Source: Labyrinthula sp. Ha (taxonomy: Eukaryota; Sar; Bigyra; Labyrinthulida; Labyrinthulaceae). Taken from it: a stretch of DNA of 64,000 nucleotides. The notes under the pieces are model-generated. The model was not told where the DNA came from. It did not search any database and saw nothing but the letters and a program-made list of their open reading frames with translations. The stretch lies in assembly GCA_015227615.1 (NCBI GenBank), contig JAALGZ010000019.1, forward strand, positions 248,001-312,000, given 5' to 3'. Below, piece by piece: positions 37,001-48,106 of this stretch (position 1 is the first letter of the stretch; the number at the start of each line of letters is the position of its first letter). The translations under genes were made by a program, and so were the position numbers.

Positions 37001-38650
37001 TTAATTAACTACGTTCTCTTCTTTTAGACTTGAAATTTCCACTTCCACTTCAACTTTATTCTTTTCAATGTCTTCTTCATTCTTAACTTCAATTTCTTGA
37101 AACTCTTTCTTTTCAAGAAAAATTATAGAAAACCAGATTAAAACAACAGTCCAAATAATAGAAGCTAAAAGTGCGCATAAAAAGTTAGGGTATTCAAATA
37201 ATGTATTTCCCCAAAAGGCAAATTCAAATCCTTCTCCAAAATCCTTAAAAACAACTGCTGAGTAAATTCCAGTTGTTACCATTGATAGAAGAAAAACTGA
37301 AACTGGAAGAAAATCAGATAAGTAGGGAGTATAAAATTTGTCAGGAAGTAAACCCAAAGCAATTGGAAGAAATGCACAAACTGAGATCATATTTCCTACA
37401 AGAAAAACACTTTGTACATTTGGTTTCTGAATTCCAATTACAACATAAATGCAATTAATCAAGATCAAAAGAACTCTTCCATACGAAAATATTTTCTTTT
37501 CAACTGCAGGAAGATCTTCTTTTGCTGTATGTTCTCGAAAATATCTTAAAAGAGTACCATTAAAAGATGCTCCAATTCCATTTTGCATTGAATCAATGGC
37601 AGATTCAGCCATAACAGTTCCCAAAAGAATAATTAAAACTCCAATCCCAGAACTTACAGCAGTTTTTCCAACCTCTGATTGAAAAACTTGAAAGGCGAAA
37701 AGATTTTGGTTTAATGAAAAGGGATCTTCAACCATTCCAGCCCATCCTGCAAGAATCCCCATTGCGCCAAAAAATCCAATGACAATAAATGTTAATACAG
37801 ATCCAAGTATAGCTGCTTTATTAAGTACAGAGGAATCCACCGCAGCCCAAGATCTTTGCCAAAGTTGTTCAGAAAATACTTTTGAAGTTACAAGTGATAG
37901 AGGAAGTGTAAACATAGTTCCCCATCCAGAAGGTGTTGTACCTTTAACATTGTCATCAAACTCAAAACTTGCATTAAATCCTCTTTCTTGAATATTTTCT
38001 ATAATATCTTCTTTATTAAAATCAGCAGATAAATAAATAGCAATAACTTGTACTAAATATAAAGCAACAACTCCTTGTACTTTATCAGTTACAATACTAG
38101 CTTTAAGTCCACCATAAGCTGTATATAATAAAGTTACAACAGCTGTTAAGATAACAATATATGCACCATTATTTCCTAATCCAACAAAATCACTGTATAA
38201 AGACATTAAAGTTGAATATTCAACAATAACTCCAGCAGACATATTTACTAAGTTGATTAAAAGAGTTAAAATCTGAGTTGCTCTACCAAATCTCCAGTAT
38301 ACAAAGTCACTCAAGGATAACAAGTTAGGATAGATTTGTGACATTGAACCACCAAAAAAAGCAATGAAGAAGTTTGGAATGGAAGTTGCAAATGCATAGG
38401 CAACAACTGAAACAATGCCGCTGTAAAATCCAAACTGTGCGGGACCAGTAATTACCCAGGAACCAATACCAGAAGCAAAAAAACTCCATCCCAGAGTAAC
38501 GTATCCCATAGAAGCCCTTGCGGTTAGAAAGTCTTCTAAGTTTTCAGAGCGAAGATGATCTTTTCTAGATCGAACAACAACAAAAAGTCCAAAGGAGAGA
38601 ATTAAGAAGACAGAAAGCCATACTGCCAATTTTTCTGTAGTTTCTGCCAT
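37001..38650 (-). CDS. Sodium:solute symporter family transporter, DUR3-like
   Basis: A 549-residue polytopic membrane protein, the usual length for the SSS/SLC5 family. It opens with a membrane segment at about 8-26. The family signature is GGLKASIVTDKVQG at residues 180-193, preceded by the conserved helix with SAGVIVEYSTLMS. About 13-15 hydrophobic segments follow, including FFGAMGILAGWAG and a serine-rich helix with AESAIDSMQNGI. The protein ends in an acidic/basic tail of about 45 residues (EKKEFQEIEVKNEEDIEKNK). The closest known group by motif is the DUR3/urea-polyamine type and its fungal and protist relatives. The substrate cannot be told from sequence. It probably couples Na+ or H+ to uptake of a small solute at the plasma membrane. 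It is a single exon, and the TAA stop follows ENVVN. Confidence 0.88.
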   Translation of the reverse strand: MAETTEKLAVWLSVFLILSFGLFVVVRSRKDHLRSENLEDFLTARASMGYVTLGWSFFASGIGSWVITGPAQFGFYSGIVSVVAYAFATSIPNFFIAFFGGSMSQIYPNLLSLSDFVYWRFGRATQILTLLINLVNMSAGVIVEYSTLMSLYSDFVGLGNNGAYIVILTAVVTLLYTAYGGLKASIVTDKVQGVVALYLVQVIAIYLSADFNKEDIIENIQERGFNASFEFDDNVKGTTPSGWGTMFTLPLSLVTSKVFSEQLWQRSWAAVDSSVLNKAAILGSVLTFIVIGFFGAMGILAGWAGMVEDPFSLNQNLFAFQVFQSEVGKTAVSSGIGVLIILLGTVMAESAIDSMQNGIGASFNGTLLRYFREHTAKEDLPAVEKKIFSYGRVLLILINCIYVVIGIQKPNVQSVFLVGNMISVCAFLPIALGLLPDKFYTPYLSDFLPVSVFLLSMVTTGIYSAVVFKDFGEGFEFAFWGNTLFEYPNFLCALLASIIWTVVLIWFSIIFLEKKEFQEIEVKNEEDIEKNKVEVEVEISSLKEENVVN

Positions 38651-41228
38651 CTTTTACTTCAAATATTTTGTTTTGAATAGCATAGTTACCATTTTTTAAC
38701 TAATGACGCGCCTGAATTTCAGTTTTCGATTTATTTCCGTATAGTGTTTCCTATGCATTTTGTCCTTGAGGTAGTTCTAAAATCTACAGAAATTCACCAT
38801 TGATAATTGTTGGTGTCCCTAATTTTGGGGACAATTCATTAGATATAGGGAACATGTGGAAGAAGAGTTTAATGGTTGTATAAATAGTTTCGGATTTAAG
38901 AATATCACTACTTTTTATAAATAGACGCGTAAAACTCTGTCAGTTCCAAATATATCCGCGTCATCTTTTTCTAAATCTATTCATTCTAGTCTTTCTTTCT
39001 AGGATGAGATTTACGCTAAATTGCAATTCCGTCTCCAAAGTATTTTGGATTAAACTCAAAGTTTCACAAGTTTGCTTCTCATAAGTCAAAATGTGGTATA
39101 AAGTCAAAGAATCATCAGCTGGTAAAGCTTAAGTGCAATTCCAAACAGGAAGAAAAACCACTGGAAATTCAGTTCAAAGACCTGAAATCTAGCAAGAACA
39201 GTTTAACAGATGATGCCAGTTTCCGTAGACATATATTAGTTCTCTCTTACTCAAAGCTATATATAAGCCATGCTTCACTTGTAATTTAATTATTATTATT
39301 TACACTATTCCTCTTATTGATTGATCCAATTAATTTCCCAACTATGATTGAATATTGAAATTGGTTGATGATAAGGGTAAAATCACAATCATTAGTTATA
39401 AAGGAAAATAAAAAAGAATATTAATGATGTTCATGGTTCAGATAAAAACTGTTTTATCATAGGTAATTAATTTTATGGTCGGTCCTTAGCCATAGATAGA
39501 ATGACAGTTGGGTCACTTCCGTTACGAAAACTCGCATCCCAGGGTCGCCCGCCCAAGTTAGTAGTCATAAGACCTAGTTCTGTAATTGGAAAAAGCACTG
39601 GAGATATCAGAATGTTAGTCATAAGCTATTATGTTCTGGGTTCACTCGTATAATTTTTTGCTATGACAATAAGCAAAAGGCCAGGATTGGTTTGATCGTG
39701 AACATGGTAAGTATCTTAGGGAATTCGTGCCATCTCTGTAAAACTAATTCAAATGGAACTTTCATACTAGAAAGAAAGAATCATTACATAAAAAGTGACT
39801 CAATTTTTCTTGAAACAAGCCTTCCATCAGACTTCCTGGTGGTCGTGCTTCAGAAGTGTGCAAAGTATATTGGGCAGTAAAGCGTGTAGGAATGGATACC
39901 GATATGTGATACTGCAAGAACGCTACAAAATTTCTCAATACCAAAACCAAACTTAAGGTTTTGAAACTTGGAGAATAAAACTACAAATCTATGAAAATAA
40001 CAGCACATATCGCCTTAACTCCAGTGCACAACGAAATACTTGAAGTTGATCTCAAATAAGTAAGGACACATTAATGGTCACAAAGGGATAACTAACTAAT
40101 GTGTTAATACTAACCAATAGAATGATCAACTTACTATCAGCAACTACTATTACACCCTTCGTAGATCATGCTCTAGCTAATTACTTTAAGTTCTTGGCTC
40201 GGATTGGAGTAACTATTAGGCGCTGAAAGACTCCGGATATTTACATACATAGTTATGAACTGGTCTATTTCATCTCTTGGAGAAGAAAAAAGAAAACAAG
40301 AAGAAAACTAAATATTTATCTGGTTAATAGAATAATAATTTAGTTTGGAATAAAAGGAATTGCTAAAACTATTGAAACACTTTCTAGCAACTTTGGAACA
40401 ACGTTACACCAGAAATACGAAATCTACACATCACATGCAAAGCAAATGCTTAAACAGTACAAATTTCCCCTCATGACTTTCAAGGCATTCTTTATAAGAT
40501 TATGAACGGAGTTCTTCTTTACACCAGGTGGCTTAAATTCTCTGCTAAACAGTAATGTACTCGGGAAACCGGGAAAGGCGGAACTATTTAATGAAGTAAG
40601 AGAAACGTCAAGGTTCCGGCAAACTTAATCAACAAAAATTATCTAAAAATCGATAGATATTTTCAGAATAAAGCGGAAAACCCCAAACCCATACAATCTT
40701 TTATGTCAAAAATCTACAATTATGGAAGATATCATAAGAAGCTTAATGTTAAACGACAGAAAGGGTATCAACACAGGATATAATCTCTAGACATTCAGGT
40801 ATCTCAGTAGAAATTTACAGACCAAGGAAAATAGATCTAGCAACATCTACTTTTAGGAACAAGAAATAAAAGGTTTCACCGGAAGAGCTCAATGTAACCG
40901 ATGCATAAATTTTATGGGAAAATTTACCACCCCCCCTCCCAAAAAAGCAACTCCAAAAAAAATAACAAGACATGATGTTGAGAAAAGAATAAACAAAATA
41001 GAAAGAGCTTTATCTGTTACCAAGTCCACTTTGAATATGCAATAACTAAATGAATTTTTAGTTTTCAGAACTATCAGAAAACTGTGAAAATTAATGGCAA
41101 CACCAATATCACTCAAAGGCTTCCTTTGATAGTTACATATTATTATATCACATTATGACATTACTGTAAATACCGCCAACTATTAATCTATCAATCAAAG
41201 ACACAAATTCAAAATTATTCATTGACCC
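38651..41228. other. Gene-poor AT-rich DNA
   Basis: Only short frames, two of which (39,692-39,880 and 39,762-39,950) overlap on opposite strands. A C-run at about 40,928-40,940 is a local simple sequence. No supported feature otherwise. Confidence 0.4.
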
Positions 41229-41287
41229 ATATCTCAACAACTACTGTGAGTTAGGAGATGATATTTACATAAATTTAAAGCTCTAAA
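41229..41287 (+). promoter_or_regulatory. Conserved 5' element of the arm gene family, copy outside the repeat
   Basis: Matches 5,251-5,310 at roughly three of four positions, sharing ATATCTCAACAACTA, GAGTTAG and TTTAAAGCTCT in the same order and spacing. It lies about 208 bp before the ATG of a decayed family member. Conservation of this block in a locus whose coding part has largely decayed suggests either an unusually constrained element or a part of the duplicated unit that happened to survive. Confidence 0.45.
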
Positions 41288-41436
41288 ACTCCAGCTTTGA
41301 GATTCTTCATTTTTATTATGACTTACCTAAATCTTTACTTAGTACATACTTTTCTTTTATCACTGTATCTATTACATTATAAATAAAACTCAACCCAATT
41401 ATCTCAATACAAACTGAAGCACCCGATGAAAATAGA

Positions 41437-41560
41437 ATGTTTAGAGAGCTGGTTTCTAAAGGAAATTTCAACTCCTTATATGAAATGATAAAAAATAATT
41501 TGCTCTATGACTATATTGAATGCTTTTACTTCAATTTAAATAAATACATCGGTAGTTGAA
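41437..41560 (+). pseudogene. Decayed, truncated relative of the arm gene family
   Basis: An ATG-initiated frame of 40 codons contains YDYIECFYFNLNKYIGS, which resembles YSSIDCFYLYLNKLYVN of the degenerate arm paralog. A stop follows, and later fragments are too weak to align. The upstream 5' element supports the assignment. It shows that the family is dispersed beyond the inverted repeat. The identification rests on a short match and is tentative. Confidence 0.4.
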
Positions 41561-44500
41561 GAAAATAACACCGATACATGTTTAAACCATTGAAATATAT
41601 CCCTAGCAATAAGAATAATTATCAAAAGGTCATAATCCAATACGAAACCGTCGAAGATAGAAGCAAGGTAGGAATTTTTCTAGCCATATAGAAAACCTAC
41701 ATGACACTGTAAACTTAGAAAATAATATCAATATGGTAAAAATTTAGAAAATAGATACAATTTAAGCCCTACCCGTGTTCTTTCTTTGAAGGATCTTAAA
41801 GCAACAGTAAAATATGATAGAAATGAAAGGTGACTGAGCTTGCCAAATAAAAGGTTTGGCGTTAGAAACATAGAAAAATCAAAATAGTATTTGATACAAC
41901 TAGTAAGTGAAGTTGTTGTACATACAACTGCAGTATAAACAAAGGTGGTAACAGGTATATTTTATATAACATAAATATACTTTCAGCAAGGGCTATCTAT
42001 CAGTTACCATATAACTACCAGTCGATACTATTTTTTAACCTACTCACAAACTTCTCAGAAGCGTACCAAATGGTCGCCTAAAACCCTTGGTTGAAGGAAT
42101 AACAGGTAATTATCGTACTGGCGATTACTGTCTAACTGGAATCGATGTAAGAATACCACTTCAAACTTTCTCTAATAAGCATTAGAATAATATAAATCCA
42201 ACAACATGTATTCATTTATCTCTAAGAGGTCTGTGGCACCTATACAAAAAATTTGCTCAAGAATTTATTTGCATGAATTTGACCGATCAGAAGACTTTCT
42301 TAATTGTATCATGTACTGATAAAACAACTCAAACCTATGGATGACAATAAGCTAAGATGCTAAAATAATAGTAATTGTCATTTTCAATATTATTCAATCA
42401 GATCTGTTAAACCCCATTCTCTGTGTTATAACCTTGAAATATATTATTCGAGGGGTTCTTGAAAATCTAATATATTGAACTAGAAGACTAAATTGCTTTT
42501 AGAAGTATTAACATTAGACTACAATGTTCATTTAATCCACAAAAAATAAAATAGCTACAGGACTTTTCAACCCTGTCTAAGAATTTTGTATTGTTTAGTT
42601 GTGAAAAATAAGTATAAATAAGACATAACTCATACGAACTGTGATTTGAAGGTAACTATCCTGAAATCTATCCACTAGTTATGGAAACAAGCTGACGCTA
42701 GAATATACCTCTAAAAATTATGGGAGCAAATTAGTAACTATACATGTACAATATTGGTACTAGGGTCAGTATATGGAATATTGAATTTGAAACGTAGTCA
42801 GATACAAGCATCTAAAATTAGAAACATGAGCGATGGAGGGATATATATATATACGGAATTTGTTTCATATGGCACCTAAAATACACATCACACTTAGACG
42901 CATATCTGGGGTAAGAATACTCCCGAATCTAAGAACATCATTATGAAGACTTACATTTATTACATAAAACCTAAACACTAAGATATAATATGCTATGGTG
43001 TGTTGAATAAAATAAATCCATTCCTAAATGTAACTAGGTAAGAAATAGAAGTTGAAATCGTTCTCAATATTAGTATTGGCAATAAAGAGTTACGAATTTA
43101 AATTCTGGAACTAATAGAATATATTGGTTTCCCTAAATCAACCCACTCTCTTCCTCATAGTGCAAAGTCTCTGTAATTCTAAGCACTCGAATTTGAACTA
43201 AAGACTGCTAACAGGACAAAAAAAATAAGAGCCCCGGGCGTTGACGTTTTAAAGATATTGTGAAACAAAGAAATATACTTGCTAAAGAATTGTTGAAGCA
43301 AAGAGGGAATGTTGAAAAAAATTTGAACACAACCTCTAAAGTTCTTGACAACTTTGTTTGTTCATATAAACCGACTTCAACAACCCTCATTCCACCTACA
43401 GACGATGCACAACCCCCCCTTTCTTCCTCCACCAACAAACACAACTGGAACTATTATCTAATGTTTTACTCAAACGGAACCTTATCAACCTTGTCTAGCT
43501 CCTCAGAAACTAAAAGCCTTTCTCCAACAACACCCACAAGATAAGTCCATCGCTCCCTTGCTCTCAAGTTAAGAACGACCTCATTAATCAAATTCAGGAA
43601 TGAACCCTTTGGTCTTGATAAGAAGATCTTGCTTGCATAGCTACTGCTCTGGCACATTTTCAAAGCCTGATTCATTTTAGATCATTATATGAAAGAAACG
43701 AAGAAATACATAATAGTGGAGGATAACAAATAGAGGGATCAGCTGTTGGAAATTATGTAATTCGTCTTCATATGCCATGTACAGAGCTCGAGTTAAACAT
43801 TTTGAGTTCTGCATATTATCTCTTATTACGAACACGAAACATCTCAATCTCTTGTGCAGTTCTTCAGATCTACTTTTGGGTTTGTGACCAGGTTTCTGCC
43901 AATCAGAGGTTTTACCAAGATGATGAGGAAGAACTAGCCAAGTTGAATAAATAATTAACATTTCACAATATTCTGTCAAGGGAATAGAGCCAAACGGCAA
44001 AAGATGAAGAATGAAACAACAATTGAATGTAGGAATTTTCTAACCTGGAAGAAACCACTATCTAAGGTTCATGCAATATGGTAGTTGTTGATGCTTACTA
44101 ATAGGAAGTATTGGTATACGCTTGTACTTGAGCCTTATCCTTAACCTTAAAAATAATACCACACATTCTCGATTTTGAGAAAAGGTACTATGTGGTGAAG
44201 GAAACAAACAGTCAACCGAGCAAGGTACTATATTCAACAAAGAAAAGTGCTTAGAGAAGGCAAAAATGCACCACATCACTTGCTAACTCCCTGGTCCTCT
44301 GTAACCATAGACCATGCTATGAGAACCTAACTTCGTGGGCATTTTTACTTGGGTGACTACGTTAAAGTCAGAAGCAAATATTCTTATTGCTTGAATATTA
44401 CACAGTTGTTCTAACCTTAAATCTGTCAATGTCTTGAGCCTGTTTAAACCAAAGCGTACTACTATCTAATGAAGAAGCTTTAGAATTTCAACTTATTGAG

Positions 44501-45780
44501 AGAGACATGAAAATACTTTGATTCCTTATAATTTGTTGCATGTTAAGACTTAGACGTCTAGCTTGTTCAATTTTCTGGTATATTTATTTTTTAAGAGTAA
44601 TAGCTTCCTATTTTGAAAATGTTCATCTGGACTAATGTGCTACTGAATGATATTTTATAGTTATTGCACCGCCTATTAATCCCTGGCGGTGACACAGGTT
44701 TCCTGTCAATCCCTCATAATAATTCTTTAACTAATCAAACGAGCTACCATATTTGCCCATTTGAACAAATATTGTTGGTGCCGATTCTTTCTAAGGTCAT
44801 TTTCAAAAGAAAAACACTGATGCTTAGTTGAAGCTCGAATTACTTGAAAACCTTGTGATACCATTTTGAGGTGCAAAGTATTAAATATGTTTTTATTATG
44901 TGAAGACGCGTTACTAACTTTAATAATTCTTGTCAGGTAGGTAAATACCGCGTAGAGGTATTAGGGCCTGGGGGTTTATAGATCTTCTGGTTTACTTAGG
45001 TTCCTACGGTATACTATCTATTCAACCCACCCACTTGTTTGTGGAACCGGGAGGATCGCCACTTGGTTTTGTAGAGCTAGGTTCATTTCCACACAGAACT
45101 GGGAGGCCCTAATAACCCATTTGTCTCGAGAAATATAACTTGGAGTAATGTTAGACAAGCACGAGAACAAGAGAATGTCTGGACAAGCAAGGAAAGCAAA
45201 AAATGGGCTAGGTAAATCTCCATTTTCTGTTTTCTTGTTTGTTTCGTCAAGTATTTTCTTGTTTTCTCGTAATGGTATGGGTTTTTTCAACATTGGTCTA
45301 TTCCCATGGGAAATAATTAGACAGAGCTTAGGTTTAATCCGTTTGACTTTTAGGTAGAAAGGAAGAATGAAATAGAAACTATAAATATTTGTTGCTGCAT
45401 CATGTTAAGTTTATGCACAATTGTTGCTTTATGTATTCTCAGATGAAGATACTTAAGCTAATGACACTATTAACATAGTTAACCACTTTCGGAAGGAGAA
45501 GAATAAGCTCATAAACATTATGCTTAATAATTTTATACCTAACCTAAGAATCATATAAGGTAGGCTACGACAGCTCTTTCCACAGTTGATTCTTTGCACA
45601 ATCATTTTGAGAACTCTCTGTATGTCTACTTTAACATTCTTCCAAGAACTTGACAGAATAACGAGAACCCATTCAGTACAACAATATTCCCGACCCGAGA
45701 AAATCTCGCTCGGGAAGCGATAATCCCGAAATAATAGTTCCGCATACGAAACAAAGAAAATACGTTACAGAACCAAAAAG
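41561..45780. other. Gene-poor stretch with decayed coding-like fragments
   Basis: No intact gene. From about 43,260 the plus strand has a 94-codon ATG frame (43,260-43,544) rich in Ser, Thr and Pro in its second half. It is followed to about 43,950 by coding-like stretches interrupted by stops. Frames also exist on the minus strand in the same place, so the coding strand is uncertain. A somewhat G+C-richer patch lies at 44,930-45,200. I cannot name either. Confidence 0.3.
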
Positions 45781-46812
45781 ATGAAGATAACAACGCTTTT
45801 CTCTGATGACATGAATACAATAGGGGAATTTCTTAATCTTTCTGATATATTAAATCTAAGAAAAACCGCTGGGTATTTTTCCAAGATATTCTCACTTTTC
45901 AATTTACACGGGTTCCTAGCAGAAAACCTTACTAAGAAACTGTTTACTAGATTACGCCGCCAAGTTCTTAATTTGGACAATGGGACACATTTAAATGAGA
46001 ACCTGTTTTCTAACTCTGTTCCCAAAAAATGTACGGACGATCTTCAAGAGTTAAAGTTGAAGACATTTCAAATTTTACTTGAGAATTTCAGCGTTTTTGC
46101 AGTGAATCATAATAAGAAAAAAGCAGTTACAGAATCTTGGCTTGCACTTTGTTTCACACATGAAAACTATGATTTTTACAATATTCTAACAAAAAAGTTT
46201 TCATTCAATGTTGAAAACTATGGAAAATTATTTTGTTCTGTATCAACTGAAAACTATTTTTTCGAAAACGTGGTTTTAACTTTATCTTTAGATGTGTATT
46301 TATTAATCTTAGGTGATATTTTACACTCTTTTCATAAAGTTGAACGAGAAGCATCTAATTTAATTTCACTATTTATTCACATTGAGGATAAATTTCAAGA
46401 ACAAACTTCTTCTAAACAAGTTCAACTTGTTCGAACTCGATTATCAAGAGCACTCGAAATTAGTATAGCAAAAGCAAGTTTTCAAGTCTTTGAAGAACTT
46501 TTGGAGCTTAATGTGTCTAATGTACTAAATCAAAAAGATGGCACAAAATTTTTTCAATTTCTTTTAGCTGAAACATATACTATTAATTTCGTTCGCCAGT
46601 GTTTGGAGTGTTTAATGAGTCACGGATTACTTTCTTTAGCAGAAATTTGTTCTACTTTTGAGAATAAATGTAGAAGAAATTATTTCTATGCTGTGAAAAC
46701 TCTTCTTAAAACAGATCTTATTTCTCAAAGATCAATTAGCATTGGAAAAGCTGAAGCTTCTAATCGTTCTCATGCGATAGTTCTGGACGTGATTGAAGAA
46801 TATCAGGGTTGA
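45781..46812 (+). CDS. F-box-like N-terminal domain protein
   Basis: A 343-residue single-exon protein. Residues about 10-35 (NTIGEFLNLSDILNLRKTAG, then YFSKIFS) match the F-box pattern of a short helix, an L-DILNLRKT core and a hydrophobic end. Such a domain would bind Skp1 in an SCF ubiquitin ligase. The remainder is helical, with alternating Leu and charged residues and WLALCFTHENYDFYNILTKK, reminiscent of degenerate ankyrin-type or helical repeats, but no repeat is certain. There is no signal peptide or membrane segment. The gene runs tail to tail into the beta-hydroxylase gene, with 49 bp between the stops. The F-box call is by pattern only. The gene itself is well supported by length and composition. 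Confidence 0.7.
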   Translation: MKITTLFSDDMNTIGEFLNLSDILNLRKTAGYFSKIFSLFNLHGFLAENLTKKLFTRLRRQVLNLDNGTHLNENLFSNSVPKKCTDDLQELKLKTFQILLENFSVFAVNHNKKKAVTESWLALCFTHENYDFYNILTKKFSFNVENYGKLFCSVSTENYFFENVVLTLSLDVYLLILGDILHSFHKVEREASNLISLFIHIEDKFQEQTSSKQVQLVRTRLSRALEISIAKASFQVFEELLELNVSNVLNQKDGTKFFQFLLAETYTINFVRQCLECLMSHGLLSLAEICSTFENKCRRNYFYAVKTLLKTDLISQRSISIGKAEASNRSHAIVLDVIEEYQG

Positions 46813-46861
46813 ATTTTTACATTTTGTACATAATTTAAGTCAAAAAGTAATTTTTTATAAT

Positions 46862-47800
46862 CTATTCGACTGAAAGAGCTTCAAATTGAGCAATAAATCC
46901 ATCCAACTTATCCGTATGACCTGCTTCAGCTTTCCCAAGAGGCACATCTTCAGGTCTCAGGACATCAAAAAGCAGTATAATTCGATCTTCATCAGTCGCA
47001 TTAAAGGCTTTATGCCACTTTGAATCATCAAAGGTAAGTAGCTTTTGTTCTTTATGACACTGGATGTGTCCTTCAACCCACATTCCACATAGATTATTAC
47101 TATTTTCTGGTATAATTAAGCCTAAATGATTTCTTAGTACATGATTTGAAAGATCTGCCCATCCTTGATGCGCTGATAATCTTGTTGTTCCACCAAGACG
47201 AGAAAATAAAGCAGTTCGGAGATTTGGTATATTTTTAAGAATTTTTGTTGTTTCTGGAAATAAATTTACATTTTTTTGAACCCATTTTGATCTTGAAGCA
47301 TCTAGAGCAGGAAAAGTATAAAGTAAAGGAACTATTTTCCAATCACCAGATTGCTGAGGTCCATTATATAAATTATCTTCAGGCCAAGGTGTCCATAAAT
47401 TTTTGTTTTCATCTTCTTTCTGCAGATTAAGAAAATTCTGCATTTCGTTTTTGATTTTCTCAAAATTTTCTTTACTTATGAGAGAAGATGTTTCTGGATA
47501 AATTTTAGTTGTGTCAAAATATCTTGGAGAAACTCCTTCTTTTAATAAATCGTTGTTTGCTTTTGAGATTCTGTCTTGATTTTGGTAGTAGAGATCTTCT
47601 TCCGATATTTTATGATCCCAGACCTCGTAGTCTTCATTTTCATCATCAGTCAAATGCAGCCAGTCTAAATTTACACTTTCTCTATCATTATTTTGGTTCA
47701 GTTTGTTACAGTCTTCACAACAGCCTTCTTGGATATCCGGAGTTGGATTAGTTGTTTCTTCTGAAACCATTATTAGTTTTGGGTATGTAAATTGTTTCAT
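46862..47800 (-). CDS. Aspartyl/asparaginyl beta-hydroxylase domain protein
   Basis: A 312-residue 2-oxoglutarate/Fe(II) dioxygenase of the AspH type. The catalytic domain lies at about 195-285 and contains LGGTTRLSAHQGWADLSN (His211 as iron ligand), LRNHLGLIIPE, TFDDSKWHKAFN (His263 as second iron ligand) and EDRIILLFDVLRP with Arg273 to hold 2-oxoglutarate. Like AspH itself it uses two His without the Asp of other dioxygenases. The N-terminal 100 residues are acidic and probably disordered, with a CCEDC cluster at 27-31. There is no signal peptide or membrane anchor, so a cytosolic enzyme is likely, unlike ER-anchored animal AspH. The start could be Met1 or Met11. A perfect GATA array begins 76 bp upstream of the first ATG. 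The substrate is unknown. Confidence 0.88.
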   Translation of the reverse strand: MKQFTYPKLIMVSEETTNPTPDIQEGCCEDCNKLNQNNDRESVNLDWLHLTDDENEDYEVWDHKISEEDLYYQNQDRISKANNDLLKEGVSPRYFDTTKIYPETSSLISKENFEKIKNEMQNFLNLQKEDENKNLWTPWPEDNLYNGPQQSGDWKIVPLLYTFPALDASRSKWVQKNVNLFPETTKILKNIPNLRTALFSRLGGTTRLSAHQGWADLSNHVLRNHLGLIIPENSNNLCGMWVEGHIQCHKEQKLLTFDDSKWHKAFNATDEDRIILLFDVLRPEDVPLGKAEAGHTDKLDGFIAQFEALSVE

Positions 47801-47874
47801 TCTGTGCTATTATTCGTCAAAATATCTATCGGTGCACTGTGGTTTGTTCTTTACATTTACAGTTGATGCCAAAT

Positions 47875-48106
<232 letters not shown>

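Noticed and set aside
37273-37991. Three plus-strand frames opposite the symporter gene
   Set aside because: Antisense shadows of a well-supported transporter gene.
39481-39600. G+C-richer patch considered for a tRNA or rRNA fragment
   Set aside because: No cloverleaf, no T-loop GTTCRA with matching stems, and no rRNA-like motif could be found.
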